Below are positions 9,190 to 19,324 of a DNA stretch of 64,000 bases, one piece after another. Origin of the DNA: Actinacidiphila glaucinigra (GTDB taxonomy: Bacteria; Actinomycetota; Actinomycetes; Streptomycetales; Streptomycetaceae). The stretch's first letter is position 1, and each line of letters begins with the position of its first letter. The stretch covers positions 62,001 through 126,000 of the forward strand of contig NZ_FZOF01000019.1 of NCBI RefSeq assembly GCF_900188405.1, written 5' to 3'. The notes under the pieces are model-generated. The model saw only the letters and a program-made list of their open reading frames with translations, did no database searches and was not told the origin of the DNA. The position numbers and the translations under genes are program-made.

Positions 9190-12100
9190 TCAGGACGCCT
9201 CGGTGGGCGCCTCGGCCGTGGCCTTGGCGGCGGCCTTCTTCGCCGTCGTCTTCTTGGCCGCGGTCTTCTTGACAGCGGTCTTCTTCGCGGCCGTCTTCTT
9301 CGCGGCGGCCTTCTTCGCCGGTGCCTTCTTCGCGGCCGTCTTGCGCGCGGCGCGCTTCTTCGGCTCCGCCTCGGCGGTCTCCGCCTCCACCGTCCCCGCC
9401 TCGGCCGCCGGGGTCTGCTCCGGCGCCTCGGCACCGGGGACGACCACGACCGCGGCCTCCTCGCCGGAGGACGGCGCGCCCGCGGGGGCGGACACCCGGC
9501 GCGTGGCACGACGGCGGACCGGCGCGGCCGGCTCCTGGACCTCCGCCACGGGCTCCGGCTCGGGGGCCGGTGCCGGGACGGCCGTCTCCGCCGCGGAGAC
9601 CACCACGGTGGCGGCCTCACCGGCGGGCGCGCTCGGCGCGGTGGCCTTGCGGGTCGCGCGGCGCCGGCCGCGGACCGGTGCCACGGGCTCCTCCGCCGGC
9701 TCGACGGCGCCCACGGCGACGGGCGTCTCGACGGCGGTGGCCGTCGCGGCCTCCGCCGCCTGGGGCTCGGTGACCGGCGCGACCGCCGGGACGACGGTGA
9801 CGATCTCGGCCGTGGCGTCCGGCGAGCTCACCGGAGCGGTGACCCGTCGCGAGGCCCGCCGCCGGGAACGCCGGCCGACCGCAGCCTCGGCCTCCGCCGG
9901 GCTGCTGTACCACTCCTCGTCCCCGCCGACCGCGGGCACCAGCTCGGCCTCGGTGACCGCGACAGGCTCCAGCTCGGGAGCCTCCTCCGCGGCCTCCTCG
10001 GCCTCGGTGACGGCGGCGGTCTCCGCGACCGCGTGCTCCTCCGCCGCGCCGCCGCGACGGCGCTTGCGCTTGCCGCCGCCACCGGTCGCCGTGGCCTGGT
10101 CCATGTGGACGATGACGCCGCGGCCGTTGCAGTGCACGCAGGTCTCGGAGAAGGACTCCAGCAGGCCCTGGCCCACCCGCTTGCGGGTCATCTGCACCAG
10201 GCCCAGCGAGGTGACCTCGGCCACCTGGTGCTTGGTGCGGTCCCGGCCCAGGCACTCCAGCAGCCGGCGCATGACGAGGTCGCGGTTGGACTCCAGCACC
10301 ATGTCGATGAAGTCGATCACGATGATGCCGCCCAGGTCGCGCAGCCGCAGCTGGCGCACGATCTCCTCGGCCGCCTCCAGGTTGTTCCTGGTGACCGTCT
10401 CCTCCAGGTTGCCGCCCTGGCCGGTGAACTTGCCGGTGTTGACGTCGATGACGACCATCGCCTCGGTCCGGTCGATCACCAGCGAACCGCCGCTCGGCAG
10501 CCAGACCTTGCGGTCCAGCGCCTTCAGCAGCTGCTCGTCGATCCGGTACGTGGCGAACACGTCGACCTCGGAGGTCCAGCGGCCCAGCCGCTCCGCCAGG
10601 TCCGGCGCGACGTGCGAGACATAGCCGTGGATGGTCTCCCAGGCGGTGTCGCCGCTGACGATGACCTTGCCGAAGTCCTCGTTGAAGATGTCGCGGACGA
10701 CCCGGACGGTCATGTCCGGCTCGCCGTAGAGCAGCGACGGGGCGTTGCCGGTCTTGGCCTTCTTCTGGATGTCCTCCCACTGCGACTGCAGCCGCTCGAC
10801 GTCACGGCGCAGCTCGTCCTCGCTCGCGCCCTCGGCGGCGGTGCGCACGATGACGCCCGCGTCCTCGGGGACGATCTTCTTGAGGATCTGCTTCAGCCGG
10901 GCCCGCTCGGTGTCGGGCAGCTTGCGGCTGATGCCGGTCATCGAGCCCTCGGGCACGTAGACCAGGTAGCGGCCGGGCAGCGAGACCTGGCTGGTCAGAC
11001 GCGCACCCTTGTGGCCGATCGGGTCCTTGGTGACCTGGACCAGCACCGACTGGCCGGACTTGAGGGCAGCCTCGATGCGCCGCGGGCCGTTGCCCATGCC
11101 CAGCGCCTCGAAGTTGACCTCACCGGCGTACAGCACGGCGTTGCGGCCCTTGCCGATGTCGACGAACGCGGCCTCCATGGACGGCAGCACGTTCTGGACC
11201 TTGCCCAGGTAGACGTTGCCGACGTACGAGGTCGCCTGCTCCTTGTTGACGTAGTGCTCGACGAGGACGCCGTCCTCCAGCACGCCGATCTGCGTCCGGT
11301 CGCCGTTCTCACGGACGACCATCACACGGTCGACCGCCTCACGACGGGCCAGGAACTCGGCCTCGGTGATGATCGGCACCCGGCGGCGGCCCTGCTCGCG
11401 GCCCTCGCGGCGCCGCTGCTTCTTGGCCTCCAGGCGCGTGGAGCCCTTGATGGACTGCACCTCGTCGACCGGCTCCGACGGCTTGCGCGGCTCACGGATC
11501 TTGACGACCGTGCGCTCCGGCGCGTCCTCGCCCAGGCTCTCCTCGGCCGGACCGTCACCACCGCGGCGGCGACGGCGGCGCCGGCGGCGGCTGGTGCTGC
11601 TGCTCTCGGCGTCCTGCTCCTCGTCGTCCTCGGCCTCGTCCGAGGCACCCTCGTCCTCGGCCTCCTCGTCCTCGCCTGCGGTCTCGTCGCCGTCGGCGGC
11701 CTCACCGCGACGACGACGACGGCCTCCGCGACGGCGCCGGCGGGAGATCCGCTCGCCGCCCTCGTCCTCGTGCTCGTCGGCCTCGTGCTCCTCGGCCTCC
11801 GCCTCGTCCTCGTGGGCGGCCTCGGGCTCCTCGTCGGCGTGCTCCGTGACGGCGGTCTGCGCGACCTCCACGGCCTCCGCGGGCTCGCCACGGCGACGGC
11901 GGCGACGGCGGCGTCCGCCGGCGTGCTCCTCGGCCTCCGCCTCGGGCTCCTCCGGCTCCTCGTGCTCCGCGGGCTGAACGGCCTGCGCCGCCTGCGCGGC
12001 GGTGGGGGCCTGGAACACCGGCGCCTGGAACACGGCCACGGGCGGGCGCACGACCCGGCGACGGCCGCGCGCGGGGGCAGCCTCGGGCTCGGGGGCAGCC

Positions 12101-13290
12101 TCGGGCTCGGGCGCGACCTCGGGCTCGAACTCGGCGCCCTGCGCCTCCTGCACCTCGATGACGATCGTGTCGGCGGGAACGCCGAACGCCTCCGCGACGG
12201 CCGCGACCGCGGCGACGCGGGCCTCGTCGACGGTGTCGCCGTAGCCGCGGATCTCGTAGGCGTCCTCGACCTCGACGGCCCAGCCGGAACCGTCCGGGAC
12301 GGCCTTGGCCGTGTAGGTGCGCCGCTCCGGGGCGGCGGTCGCGGCGGCCTCGCCACCGGCCTCGCCCGTCGCCTCCTCACGCGGCGCGAGCGCGCCCGGC
12401 TTCAGACGGCGCGAGCCGTCGTCGGCGGCGAGGAAGGAGGCGGCCGGAGCGGTACGCCGCCGCGAACGGGTGGCCCTGGACTTCTCCGCCTGGGGCTTGT
12501 CGGCCTTCCCGCGCTTCGGACGCTCGACGGGCTCCTCCTGGAGGGCCTTCGCCGGAGCGTCGGCGGCGGCCACGGCCACGGCCGCGTCCTCGGCCGGGAC
12601 GGGCTCGGGACTGGTCACCTTGCGCGTGGCACGACGCCGCCCACGGGCCGGAGCAGCCGGCTGCTCGGCCTGCTCCGCCACGGGGGCGGCCTCGGCGTGC
12701 AGCGGCAGATCGGCCTGAAGTTCCTTGGCCTGCGTGTCGGCGGCGGCCACGGGGCCACTCGTCTCCTCAGCGGCCGGGACGGGCTCGGGGCTGGTCACCT
12801 TGCGCGTGGCACGACGCCGCCCACGGGCCGGAGCAGCCGGCTGCTCGGCCTGCTCCGCCACCGGGGTCTCGGCGGCCTCGGCCGCAGGCGTCTCCGCGGC
12901 GGGAGCCTCGGGGGCGGTCGCCGGGGCGGCGGCCTTGCGCGTCGCGCGACGGCGGGCCGGGGCGGGGGCGGCCTCGGCCGTCTCCTGCTCGGACCCGGCC
13001 GGCGGCTGCTCCGGGGCGGCGGCCTTGCGGGTCGCCCGGCGCCGGGTCCGCGCGGGGGCGGCCTCGGCCTCGCCGGAGGGGGCCTCGGCCGGTATGGCCG
13101 GCGGCTCGGCGGCCGCCGTCGCGGAGGTCACGTCCTGGGCGGCCTCGCCGGCCGCGGGCGGACCCGCCGGACGGCTCGCCGCCCGGCGACGGCGGCGCGG
13201 AGCGGCCGTCGCCTCGGTGTCGGTGCCGCCGGAGGCGGCTTCGGTGGCGCCGTTCTCGGGCGCCTCGTTCGGCTCGTTCTGCTCGAGCAT
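9190..13290 (-). CDS. rne: Ribonuclease E/G family endoribonuclease with long disordered arms
   Basis: This endoribonuclease matures rRNA/tRNA and initiates mRNA decay. From ATG 13290 (MLEQNEPNEAPENG) it has 1366 residues. The catalytic core is internal: an S1 RNA-binding domain near 680-722 (SYVGNVYLGKVQNVLPSMEA), Asp in VIDVNTGKFTGQGG near 948, DFIDM near 991, and the Zn-link motif CVHCNGRG near 1050. The N-terminal 630 residues and C-terminal 300 residues are low-complexity Ala/Glu/Pro-rich sequence with Arg clusters. RRRATRK-like motifs occur four times in the N arm and three times in the C arm. The tail is a histone-H1-like Lys/Ala repeat (PAKKAAAKKTAAKK). Central placement of the catalytic domain is typical of Streptomyces RNase E. 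The frame is open to 13725, but the upstream part lacks homology. Confidence 0.97.
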   Translation of the reverse strand: MLEQNEPNEAPENGATEAASGGTDTEATAAPRRRRRAASRPAGPPAAGEAAQDVTSATAAAEPPAIPAEAPSGEAEAAPARTRRRATRKAAAPEQPPAGSEQETAEAAPAPARRRATRKAAAPATAPEAPAAETPAAEAAETPVAEQAEQPAAPARGRRRATRKVTSPEPVPAAEETSGPVAAADTQAKELQADLPLHAEAAPVAEQAEQPAAPARGRRRATRKVTSPEPVPAEDAAVAVAAADAPAKALQEEPVERPKRGKADKPQAEKSRATRSRRRTAPAASFLAADDGSRRLKPGALAPREEATGEAGGEAAATAAPERRTYTAKAVPDGSGWAVEVEDAYEIRGYGDTVDEARVAAVAAVAEAFGVPADTIVIEVQEAQGAEFEPEVAPEPEAAPEPEAAPARGRRRVVRPPVAVFQAPVFQAPTAAQAAQAVQPAEHEEPEEPEAEAEEHAGGRRRRRRRRGEPAEAVEVAQTAVTEHADEEPEAAHEDEAEAEEHEADEHEDEGGERISRRRRRGGRRRRRGEAADGDETAGEDEEAEDEGASDEAEDDEEQDAESSSTSRRRRRRRRRGGDGPAEESLGEDAPERTVVKIREPRKPSEPVDEVQSIKGSTRLEAKKQRRREGREQGRRRVPIITEAEFLARREAVDRVMVVRENGDRTQIGVLEDGVLVEHYVNKEQATSYVGNVYLGKVQNVLPSMEAAFVDIGKGRNAVLYAGEVNFEALGMGNGPRRIEAALKSGQSVLVQVTKDPIGHKGARLTSQVSLPGRYLVYVPEGSMTGISRKLPDTERARLKQILKKIVPEDAGVIVRTAAEGASEDELRRDVERLQSQWEDIQKKAKTGNAPSLLYGEPDMTVRVVRDIFNEDFGKVIVSGDTAWETIHGYVSHVAPDLAERLGRWTSEVDVFATYRIDEQLLKALDRKVWLPSGGSLVIDRTEAMVVIDVNTGKFTGQGGNLEETVTRNNLEAAEEIVRQLRLRDLGGIIVIDFIDMVLESNRDLVMRRLLECLGRDRTKHQVAEVTSLGLVQMTRKRVGQGLLESFSETCVHCNGRGVIVHMDQATATGGGGKRKRRRGGAAEEHAVAETAAVTEAEEAAEEAPELEPVAVTEAELVPAVGGDEEWYSSPAEAEAAVGRRSRRRASRRVTAPVSSPDATAEIVTVVPAVAPVTEPQAAEAATATAVETPVAVGAVEPAEEPVAPVRGRRRATRKATAPSAPAGEAATVVVSAAETAVPAPAPEPEPVAEVQEPAAPVRRRATRRVSAPAGAPSSGEEAAVVVVPGAEAPEQTPAAEAGTVEAETAEAEPKKRAARKTAAKKAPAKKAAAKKTAAKKTAVKKTAAKKTTAKKAAAKATAEAPTEAS
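12591..12861 (-). repeat. 91-bp near-identical direct repeat inside the RNase E N-arm
   Basis: Bases 12591-12681 recur at 12771-12861 with one difference (12610 A versus 12790 G), an offset of exactly 180 bp. Both copies encode APARGRRRATRKVTSPEPVP in frame. The near identity of third positions suggests recent duplication or gene conversion rather than selection on protein alone. Confidence 0.9.
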
Positions 13291-13508
13291 GCGGGCATAT
13301 CTCCCGTCACGCTCCCGGGCGCCGCACCCTGATCCGGTTCGCGGCGGTCCGCGTCCTCGCGGTTCCACCGCCCGGGGGCGCGGGCGCCACACGGGAGCTG
13401 TCGTATCGCTCGTCGGCACCGCCCAAACGGGCCGACGAAAGTCTCGTCTGATGTGTGCTGCCGGACCCGGGTTTCCCCAGATGCGTCGGCCGCACAACGA
13501 CGACGGTC

Positions 13509-14282
13509 CTAGGCGGAACCCTCCGGCACCGCCGCGGCATCGCGGTCGGGCGCAAGCGGATCGGTCACCGTACCGGTCTCCTCGTGGAGCGGCCCCTGCG
13601 CCAGCCTGGTCACCGCAGCGGGGACCGGCGGCGCGAGGTCGGCCACCGCACGGAGGCCGGACAGGACGTCGTCGGGTCGTACGGCAGGTGTCACATGCCG
13701 AACAACCAGCCGCAGTATCGCACAAGCTGCTGGTGTCGGCCTATCGGCACCCTGTTCGAACATACCGTCCTGCGCCCCGGCCACCTGCGGATCCACCGCT
13801 TCGAGCCGGGCGACGGCCTCGCGCGCGTCGAAAGTCCGCACGCCGTTCTTCGTCATGCGCTGGACCTCGACGGCCCCCGCGGCGAGGAACGCGGCCACGG
13901 CCCGCTCGGCCGCGGCATGCTCCACACCGTCCAGTCGCAGCTGCCACACGGACGCCTCGAGCCGCTCGACGAGCCCCGAGGTACGGGCCTCGACGGCGTC
14001 GACCACGTCCAGGCCGTCCGGCAGTGACTCGTCCAGCAGCAGGCGCAGCTTCTCCGGCTCACGGGCCTCGCTGAGCGCGATCTCCAGGTACTCGGCCTCG
14101 CTCGCGACGCCGGTGGGTGCGGCGTTGGCGTACGACACCTTGGGGTGCGGGGTGAAGCCCGCCGAGTACGCCATGGGCACCTCGGCGCGGCGCAGCGCCC
14201 GCTCGAATGCGCGCTGGAAGTCACGGTGGCTGGTGAACCGGAGGCGGCCGCGCTTGGTGTAGCGCAGTCGGATGCGCTGCAC
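13509..14282 (-). CDS. DUF2344 / TIGR03936 radical SAM-linked protein
   Basis: The 257 residues begin at GTG 14282 with VQRIRLRYTKRGRLRFTSHR, followed by FQRAFERALRRAEVPMAYSA and GFTPHPKVSYANA, the hallmark of DUF2344. In many bacteria this domain follows, or is fused to, the TIGR03960 radical SAM protein, next to rng-rplU-rpmA. Here the partner gene is upstream at 15688-17613, with one repeat protein between. The biochemical role is not established. RNA or ribosome modification is a context-based guess. An upstream CTG in frame is a possible extended start. Confidence 0.9.
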   Translation of the reverse strand: MQRIRLRYTKRGRLRFTSHRDFQRAFERALRRAEVPMAYSAGFTPHPKVSYANAAPTGVASEAEYLEIALSEAREPEKLRLLLDESLPDGLDVVDAVEARTSGLVERLEASVWQLRLDGVEHAAAERAVAAFLAAGAVEVQRMTKNGVRTFDAREAVARLEAVDPQVAGAQDGMFEQGADRPTPAACAILRLVVRHVTPAVRPDDVLSGLRAVADLAPPVPAAVTRLAQGPLHEETGTVTDPLAPDRDAAAVPEGSA

Positions 14283-14384
14283 CGCGGGTGCGGGCGGCGG
14301 GCCTTCGGGCTGTCGCTTGCCCAGTGTCGTTCAGTCCCTCGTGCGTCTGGTGACCCCGGACGGGGTCGCTTGTCGTCTTCCAGA

Positions 14385-15491
14385 TTACTGGGGGTTCCGG
14401 CCTTCCGGTTCCCCACGCCGCCCGCCGCGCTCCACCGGTCGCGGCGCGCCCGTCAGCGCGGCACGCAGATCGGCCCGCACCCCGCGCACGGTCTCCCGCA
14501 CCGTGGCCAGCGCGTGGCGCACCGCCCGGCGCCCCTCGGCCGCAGCCCGCCGCACCGGCCGCCACACGGGCAGCACCAGGGCGCGCCACACCCAGGCCGC
14601 CGGAACCACCAGGACCACGGTGACGAGCCACTTCAGCGCCCGCCCCAGGGCGCGCGACACGTACCCCGCCACGCGCCAGGCCACCAGCAGGGCGTCCCGG
14701 ACCTCCCGGGCGACCGGCACGAGCACCCGGCGCCACAGGAAGAGCAGCGGGGCCACGACCACCCACCGCACCAGCCACGCCACCCCCAGGGCCACCGGCA
14801 CCAGGACACAGCCGTACAGCGCGACCGCCGGAACCACGACAAGCACCCGCACCGCCCACCGGGCCAACCACACCGCCCCGGCCGCCACCGGCACCAGGAC
14901 ACAGCCGTACAGCGCGACCGCCGGAACCACGACGAGCACCCGCACCGCCCACCGGGCCAACCACACCGCCCCGGCCGCCACCGGCACCAGGACACGGCCG
15001 TACAGCGCCGCCAAGGGCGCCACCAGCAGCGTCCGGAGCACCCACCCCGCCCCCGCGCCGGACGCCCGGCCCAGCGGGACGAGCACGTACCGCCACAGCG
15101 CGGCCAGCGGCAGGACGACCAGCACGGAGACCGCCCACCCCACGGCGACCCCCACGGCCCGCCCGGCCGGCGCAAGCACGTACCGCCACAGCGCCACCGC
15201 CGGGACCACGGCCAGGTACCGGACCAGCCCCCGCACCGCCCACCCGAGGGCCCGCCCGGCCGGCGCCAGCGCATACCGCCACAGCGCCACCGCCGGGGCG
15301 ACCACGAGCACCCGGACCAGCCACTTCCCGAACCGCCCCAGGGCGCGGCCCGCCACCGTCAGGGCGTCCCACGCGATACGCAGCGGAAGCACCACCACCA
15401 GCGCGACGATCCGCGCCGGCATCCTGATCGCCACCGTCAGGCAGCCGTCCCCGTTCTCGCCGTACCCGCCGGCGTCCCCCCGTTCCCGCAT
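14385..15491 (-). CDS. Repetitive membrane protein built of 31-residue units
   Basis: No family is recognised. From ATG 15491 (MRERGDAGGYGENGDGC) the protein has 368 residues; the frame is open to 15644 and a GTG nearer 15430 is also possible. The body is about eight tandem copies of a 31-residue amphipathic or membrane unit of the pattern VV-PAVALWRYVL-P-GRA-G---W-VR-L. Each unit has a hydrophobic helix ending in a Trp-Arg pair. The C-terminus is basic (RRAAAEGRRAVRHALATV). The units could form stacked membrane hairpins or half-helices. It lies between the two radical-SAM-linked genes on the same strand and is probably co-transcribed. Dense codon bias alone could give an open frame in GC-rich DNA, but the regular 31-residue period argues it is real. 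Confidence 0.7.
   Translation of the reverse strand: MRERGDAGGYGENGDGCLTVAIRMPARIVALVVVLPLRIAWDALTVAGRALGRFGKWLVRVLVVAPAVALWRYALAPAGRALGWAVRGLVRYLAVVPAVALWRYVLAPAGRAVGVAVGWAVSVLVVLPLAALWRYVLVPLGRASGAGAGWVLRTLLVAPLAALYGRVLVPVAAGAVWLARWAVRVLVVVPAVALYGCVLVPVAAGAVWLARWAVRVLVVVPAVALYGCVLVPVALGVAWLVRWVVVAPLLFLWRRVLVPVAREVRDALLVAWRVAGYVSRALGRALKWLVTVVLVVPAAWVWRALVLPVWRPVRRAAAEGRRAVRHALATVRETVRGVRADLRAALTGAPRPVERGGRRGEPEGRNPQ
14791..15000 (-). repeat. 93-bp tandem repeats in the 31-residue repeat gene
   Basis: Units 14791-14883 and 14884-14976 are identical except for one base (14841 A versus 14934 G), and a third, partly diverged unit begins at 14977. The period of 93 bp equals 31 codons. More diverged units of the same length continue to about 15410. 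The almost exact pair indicates very recent unit duplication, and copy number may vary between strains. Confidence 0.93.
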
Positions 15492-15641
15492 GCCCGAACC
15501 GTACGCCCGGAAGCGCGCCTTCCCCCCTCCCGGGGACGGAAGCAGGCCTCCCCGCGGGCGGCGCGGGACGACGCTCCCCGGCCCCGGCACCAACCGCCCT
15601 GCCGCGAAGCCGGCCTGACGGTCGTTCCGCTCCCCCGTACG

Positions 15642-15676
15642 CACGAAGGCCCCCGCCGTGCGGCGGGGGCCTCGTG
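15642..15676 (-). terminator. Stem-loop downstream of the TIGR03960 radical SAM gene
   Basis: CACGAAGGCCCCCGCCG (15642-15658) pairs with CGGCGGGGGCCTCGTG (15661-15676) with one bulged A. It lies 12 bases beyond the stop of the radical SAM gene, before the repeat protein. It may split the unit, or reduce read-through. Confidence 0.75.
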
Positions 15677-15687
15677 TCCGCGTCGGG

Positions 15688-17613
<1,926 letters not shown>

Positions 17614-17675
17614 CAGAGGTGTCTTTCGTGAGCTGGCAAGGGTGACCATTCAGCGTAACGCGTCACAGAGGGCTT

Positions 17676-17701
17676 CCCGGCCGCGCTGCGCGCGGGCCGG
17701 G
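17676..17701 (-). terminator. Hairpin after the CYTH-CHAD gene
   Basis: CCCGGCC/GGCCGGG with adjacent GCGC pairing forms a compact hairpin with a small bulge, located between the CYTH-CHAD stop (17729) and the radical SAM start on the same strand. It is a moderate terminator candidate. Confidence 0.5.
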
Positions 17702-17728
17702 CGCCCCCTGAGGGCCGTGCCGGGCGGC

Positions 17729-19264
17729 TCAGCCGGCCAGTCGGCCGCGGTCCGCCTTGGGCCACTCCTTCGGCACCTGCCGCTCGGCCGCGGCGGCGAG
17801 GTCGCGTTCCAGCTGGTAGAGCACGCCGTACGCGAAGGTGTCCTCGCCGGCCTCGCGGGCGTCGGAGGCGAGGCGGAGCACGGCGTCGCGGCAGATGACG
17901 CTGTCCTGGTGCTCGCCGAGCAGCTGCTGGACGGCCTTCATGCGCTTGGTGTGCTTCTTGGCGGGCTTGCGCAGCGCCGGGACGGCCTGGGCGGCCTCAC
18001 CGCTGTAGCGGGCCCGTTTGGCGGCCTTGCGGGCGTCGTGGAGGACGATGTCGCGTTCGTGGCCGGGTTCCATCTCCAGGGCGGGCTCGACGCGCCGGCG
18101 CAGTCGCTTGTGGTCGCGGGCCACGGCCTTGGCGACGGCTCCGGCCGCGGGGGCCTTGGCGCCGTCGAGCAGCGGCGGGTCGGTGAGCAGTGACTCCAGG
18201 GTGTCGAGGAGGCGGAAGTAGCGGCCGCCTCCCAGTTCGCGCAGGAGTTCCTTGCGGGCGCCCTCGTGGACGGGGGCGTCACCGCCGATGCGCGCGGTGA
18301 GGACCTCCGTGACGAGTTCCTCCGGCAGTTCGGCGAGGCGGTCGCGGAGGCGGTCGGCGAGGACCTCGCGGTCGCGTTCCAGGCCCAGGACTCCGGCGAG
18401 CCACTTGAGTTCGTCGCCGATGGGGTCGGTCACCCCGCGGTCCAGTTCGCGGCGGAAGGACTTGAAGGCGCTGCGCAGCCGGCGGGTGGAGACCCGCATC
18501 TGGTGGACGGAGTCCGGCTCGTCGCGGCGGACCGCCGGGTCCCAGCCGATGATCGCGGTGACCTGTTCGTGCACGTAGGCCAGGGCGGTGTCCCCGGCGG
18601 TGCGGATCGAGGACGGCGGCTGCGGCGGCCGGGGGGCGGCCGTCAGGCGGTCGCCGAGGGCGTGGGCGAGCTTGGAGGGGGACTTCGAGCGCCGCAGGCC
18701 TGCCGCGCGGAGCCGCTTCTCCAGGGCGTCGAGCAGGGCGGTGTCGCCGTCGAGGAGTTCGGTCTCGACCTCGGTCCAGGCGCTCTCGGCCCCGTCGCCG
18801 TGGTCGAGGACGGTGGCGCGGACGTGGTCGTGGGCGATCTCCACCAGGGGCGCGCCCGCGTCGTCGACGAGGTGCACCCGCTTGCGGGTGTTGCGCAGCC
18901 GGACGACCGGGACGAGTTCCCGGTCGCGGACGATCGCGGCGACCTCGGCGAGCAGCGGCTTGGGCACCCTGGGGCCGCCCTTGCGGCCCTGCTTGCCGAG
19001 GGGCGCGTGCACCTCGGTGCGGGTGTCGGCCTGCGAGCTCGGCAGCTTCAGGTGCCAGCCGGCGTCGTCGCCGCCGGTGCGGCGGCGCAGGGTGATCTTG
19101 TGGGTGGCCAGTCTCAGGTCGGACGTGTCGACGTAGACGGCGTCCAGTTCGGCGGGTTCCAGGACGCGTACCGCCGCGACCCCGGGCAGACCTTCGAGAT
19201 CGGGCTCACCGGTCTGCTCGGCGGCCTCGTACTTACGCTCGGTCTCCGCGACACGCTTCCCCAT
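17729..19264 (-). CDS. CYTH and CHAD domain protein
   Basis: The 511 residues begin MGKRVAETERKYEAAEQTG. The CYTH triphosphate tunnel domain (about 1-210) shows the ExExK signature at E7-E9-K11 and basic strands such as KITLRRRTGG and WHLKLP. The CHAD domain (about 225-505) is helical and rich in conserved His/Arg, for example VHQMRVSTRRLRSAFKSFRR and DARKAAKRARYSGEA, and is known to bind inorganic polyphosphate. The CYTH part may hydrolyse triphosphate or another tripolyphosphate-containing compound. The location between radical SAM and rodA gives no pathway clue. Function in polyphosphate handling is inferred from the domains. Confidence 0.93.
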   Translation of the reverse strand: MGKRVAETERKYEAAEQTGEPDLEGLPGVAAVRVLEPAELDAVYVDTSDLRLATHKITLRRRTGGDDAGWHLKLPSSQADTRTEVHAPLGKQGRKGGPRVPKPLLAEVAAIVRDRELVPVVRLRNTRKRVHLVDDAGAPLVEIAHDHVRATVLDHGDGAESAWTEVETELLDGDTALLDALEKRLRAAGLRRSKSPSKLAHALGDRLTAAPRPPQPPSSIRTAGDTALAYVHEQVTAIIGWDPAVRRDEPDSVHQMRVSTRRLRSAFKSFRRELDRGVTDPIGDELKWLAGVLGLERDREVLADRLRDRLAELPEELVTEVLTARIGGDAPVHEGARKELLRELGGGRYFRLLDTLESLLTDPPLLDGAKAPAAGAVAKAVARDHKRLRRRVEPALEMEPGHERDIVLHDARKAAKRARYSGEAAQAVPALRKPAKKHTKRMKAVQQLLGEHQDSVICRDAVLRLASDAREAGEDTFAYGVLYQLERDLAAAAERQVPKEWPKADRGRLAG

Positions 19265-19324
19265 GTCAGGAACCTAATCGCGGGTTCGCCCGGCCGCAAT
19301 GGTGCGTTCACCCGGTGGACGGGT

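Noticed and set aside
10033-13332. Plus-strand open frame of 1099 codons opposite rne
   Set aside because: It mirrors codon positions of RNase E in GC-rich DNA; its sequence is low-complexity Leu/Val/Arg/Gly with no motifs, while the minus strand has clear catalytic motifs.
14791-15000. Regular repeats that could suggest a CRISPR array
   Set aside because: The period is 93 bp with no spacers, in frame with a protein repeat, and no cas genes are present.
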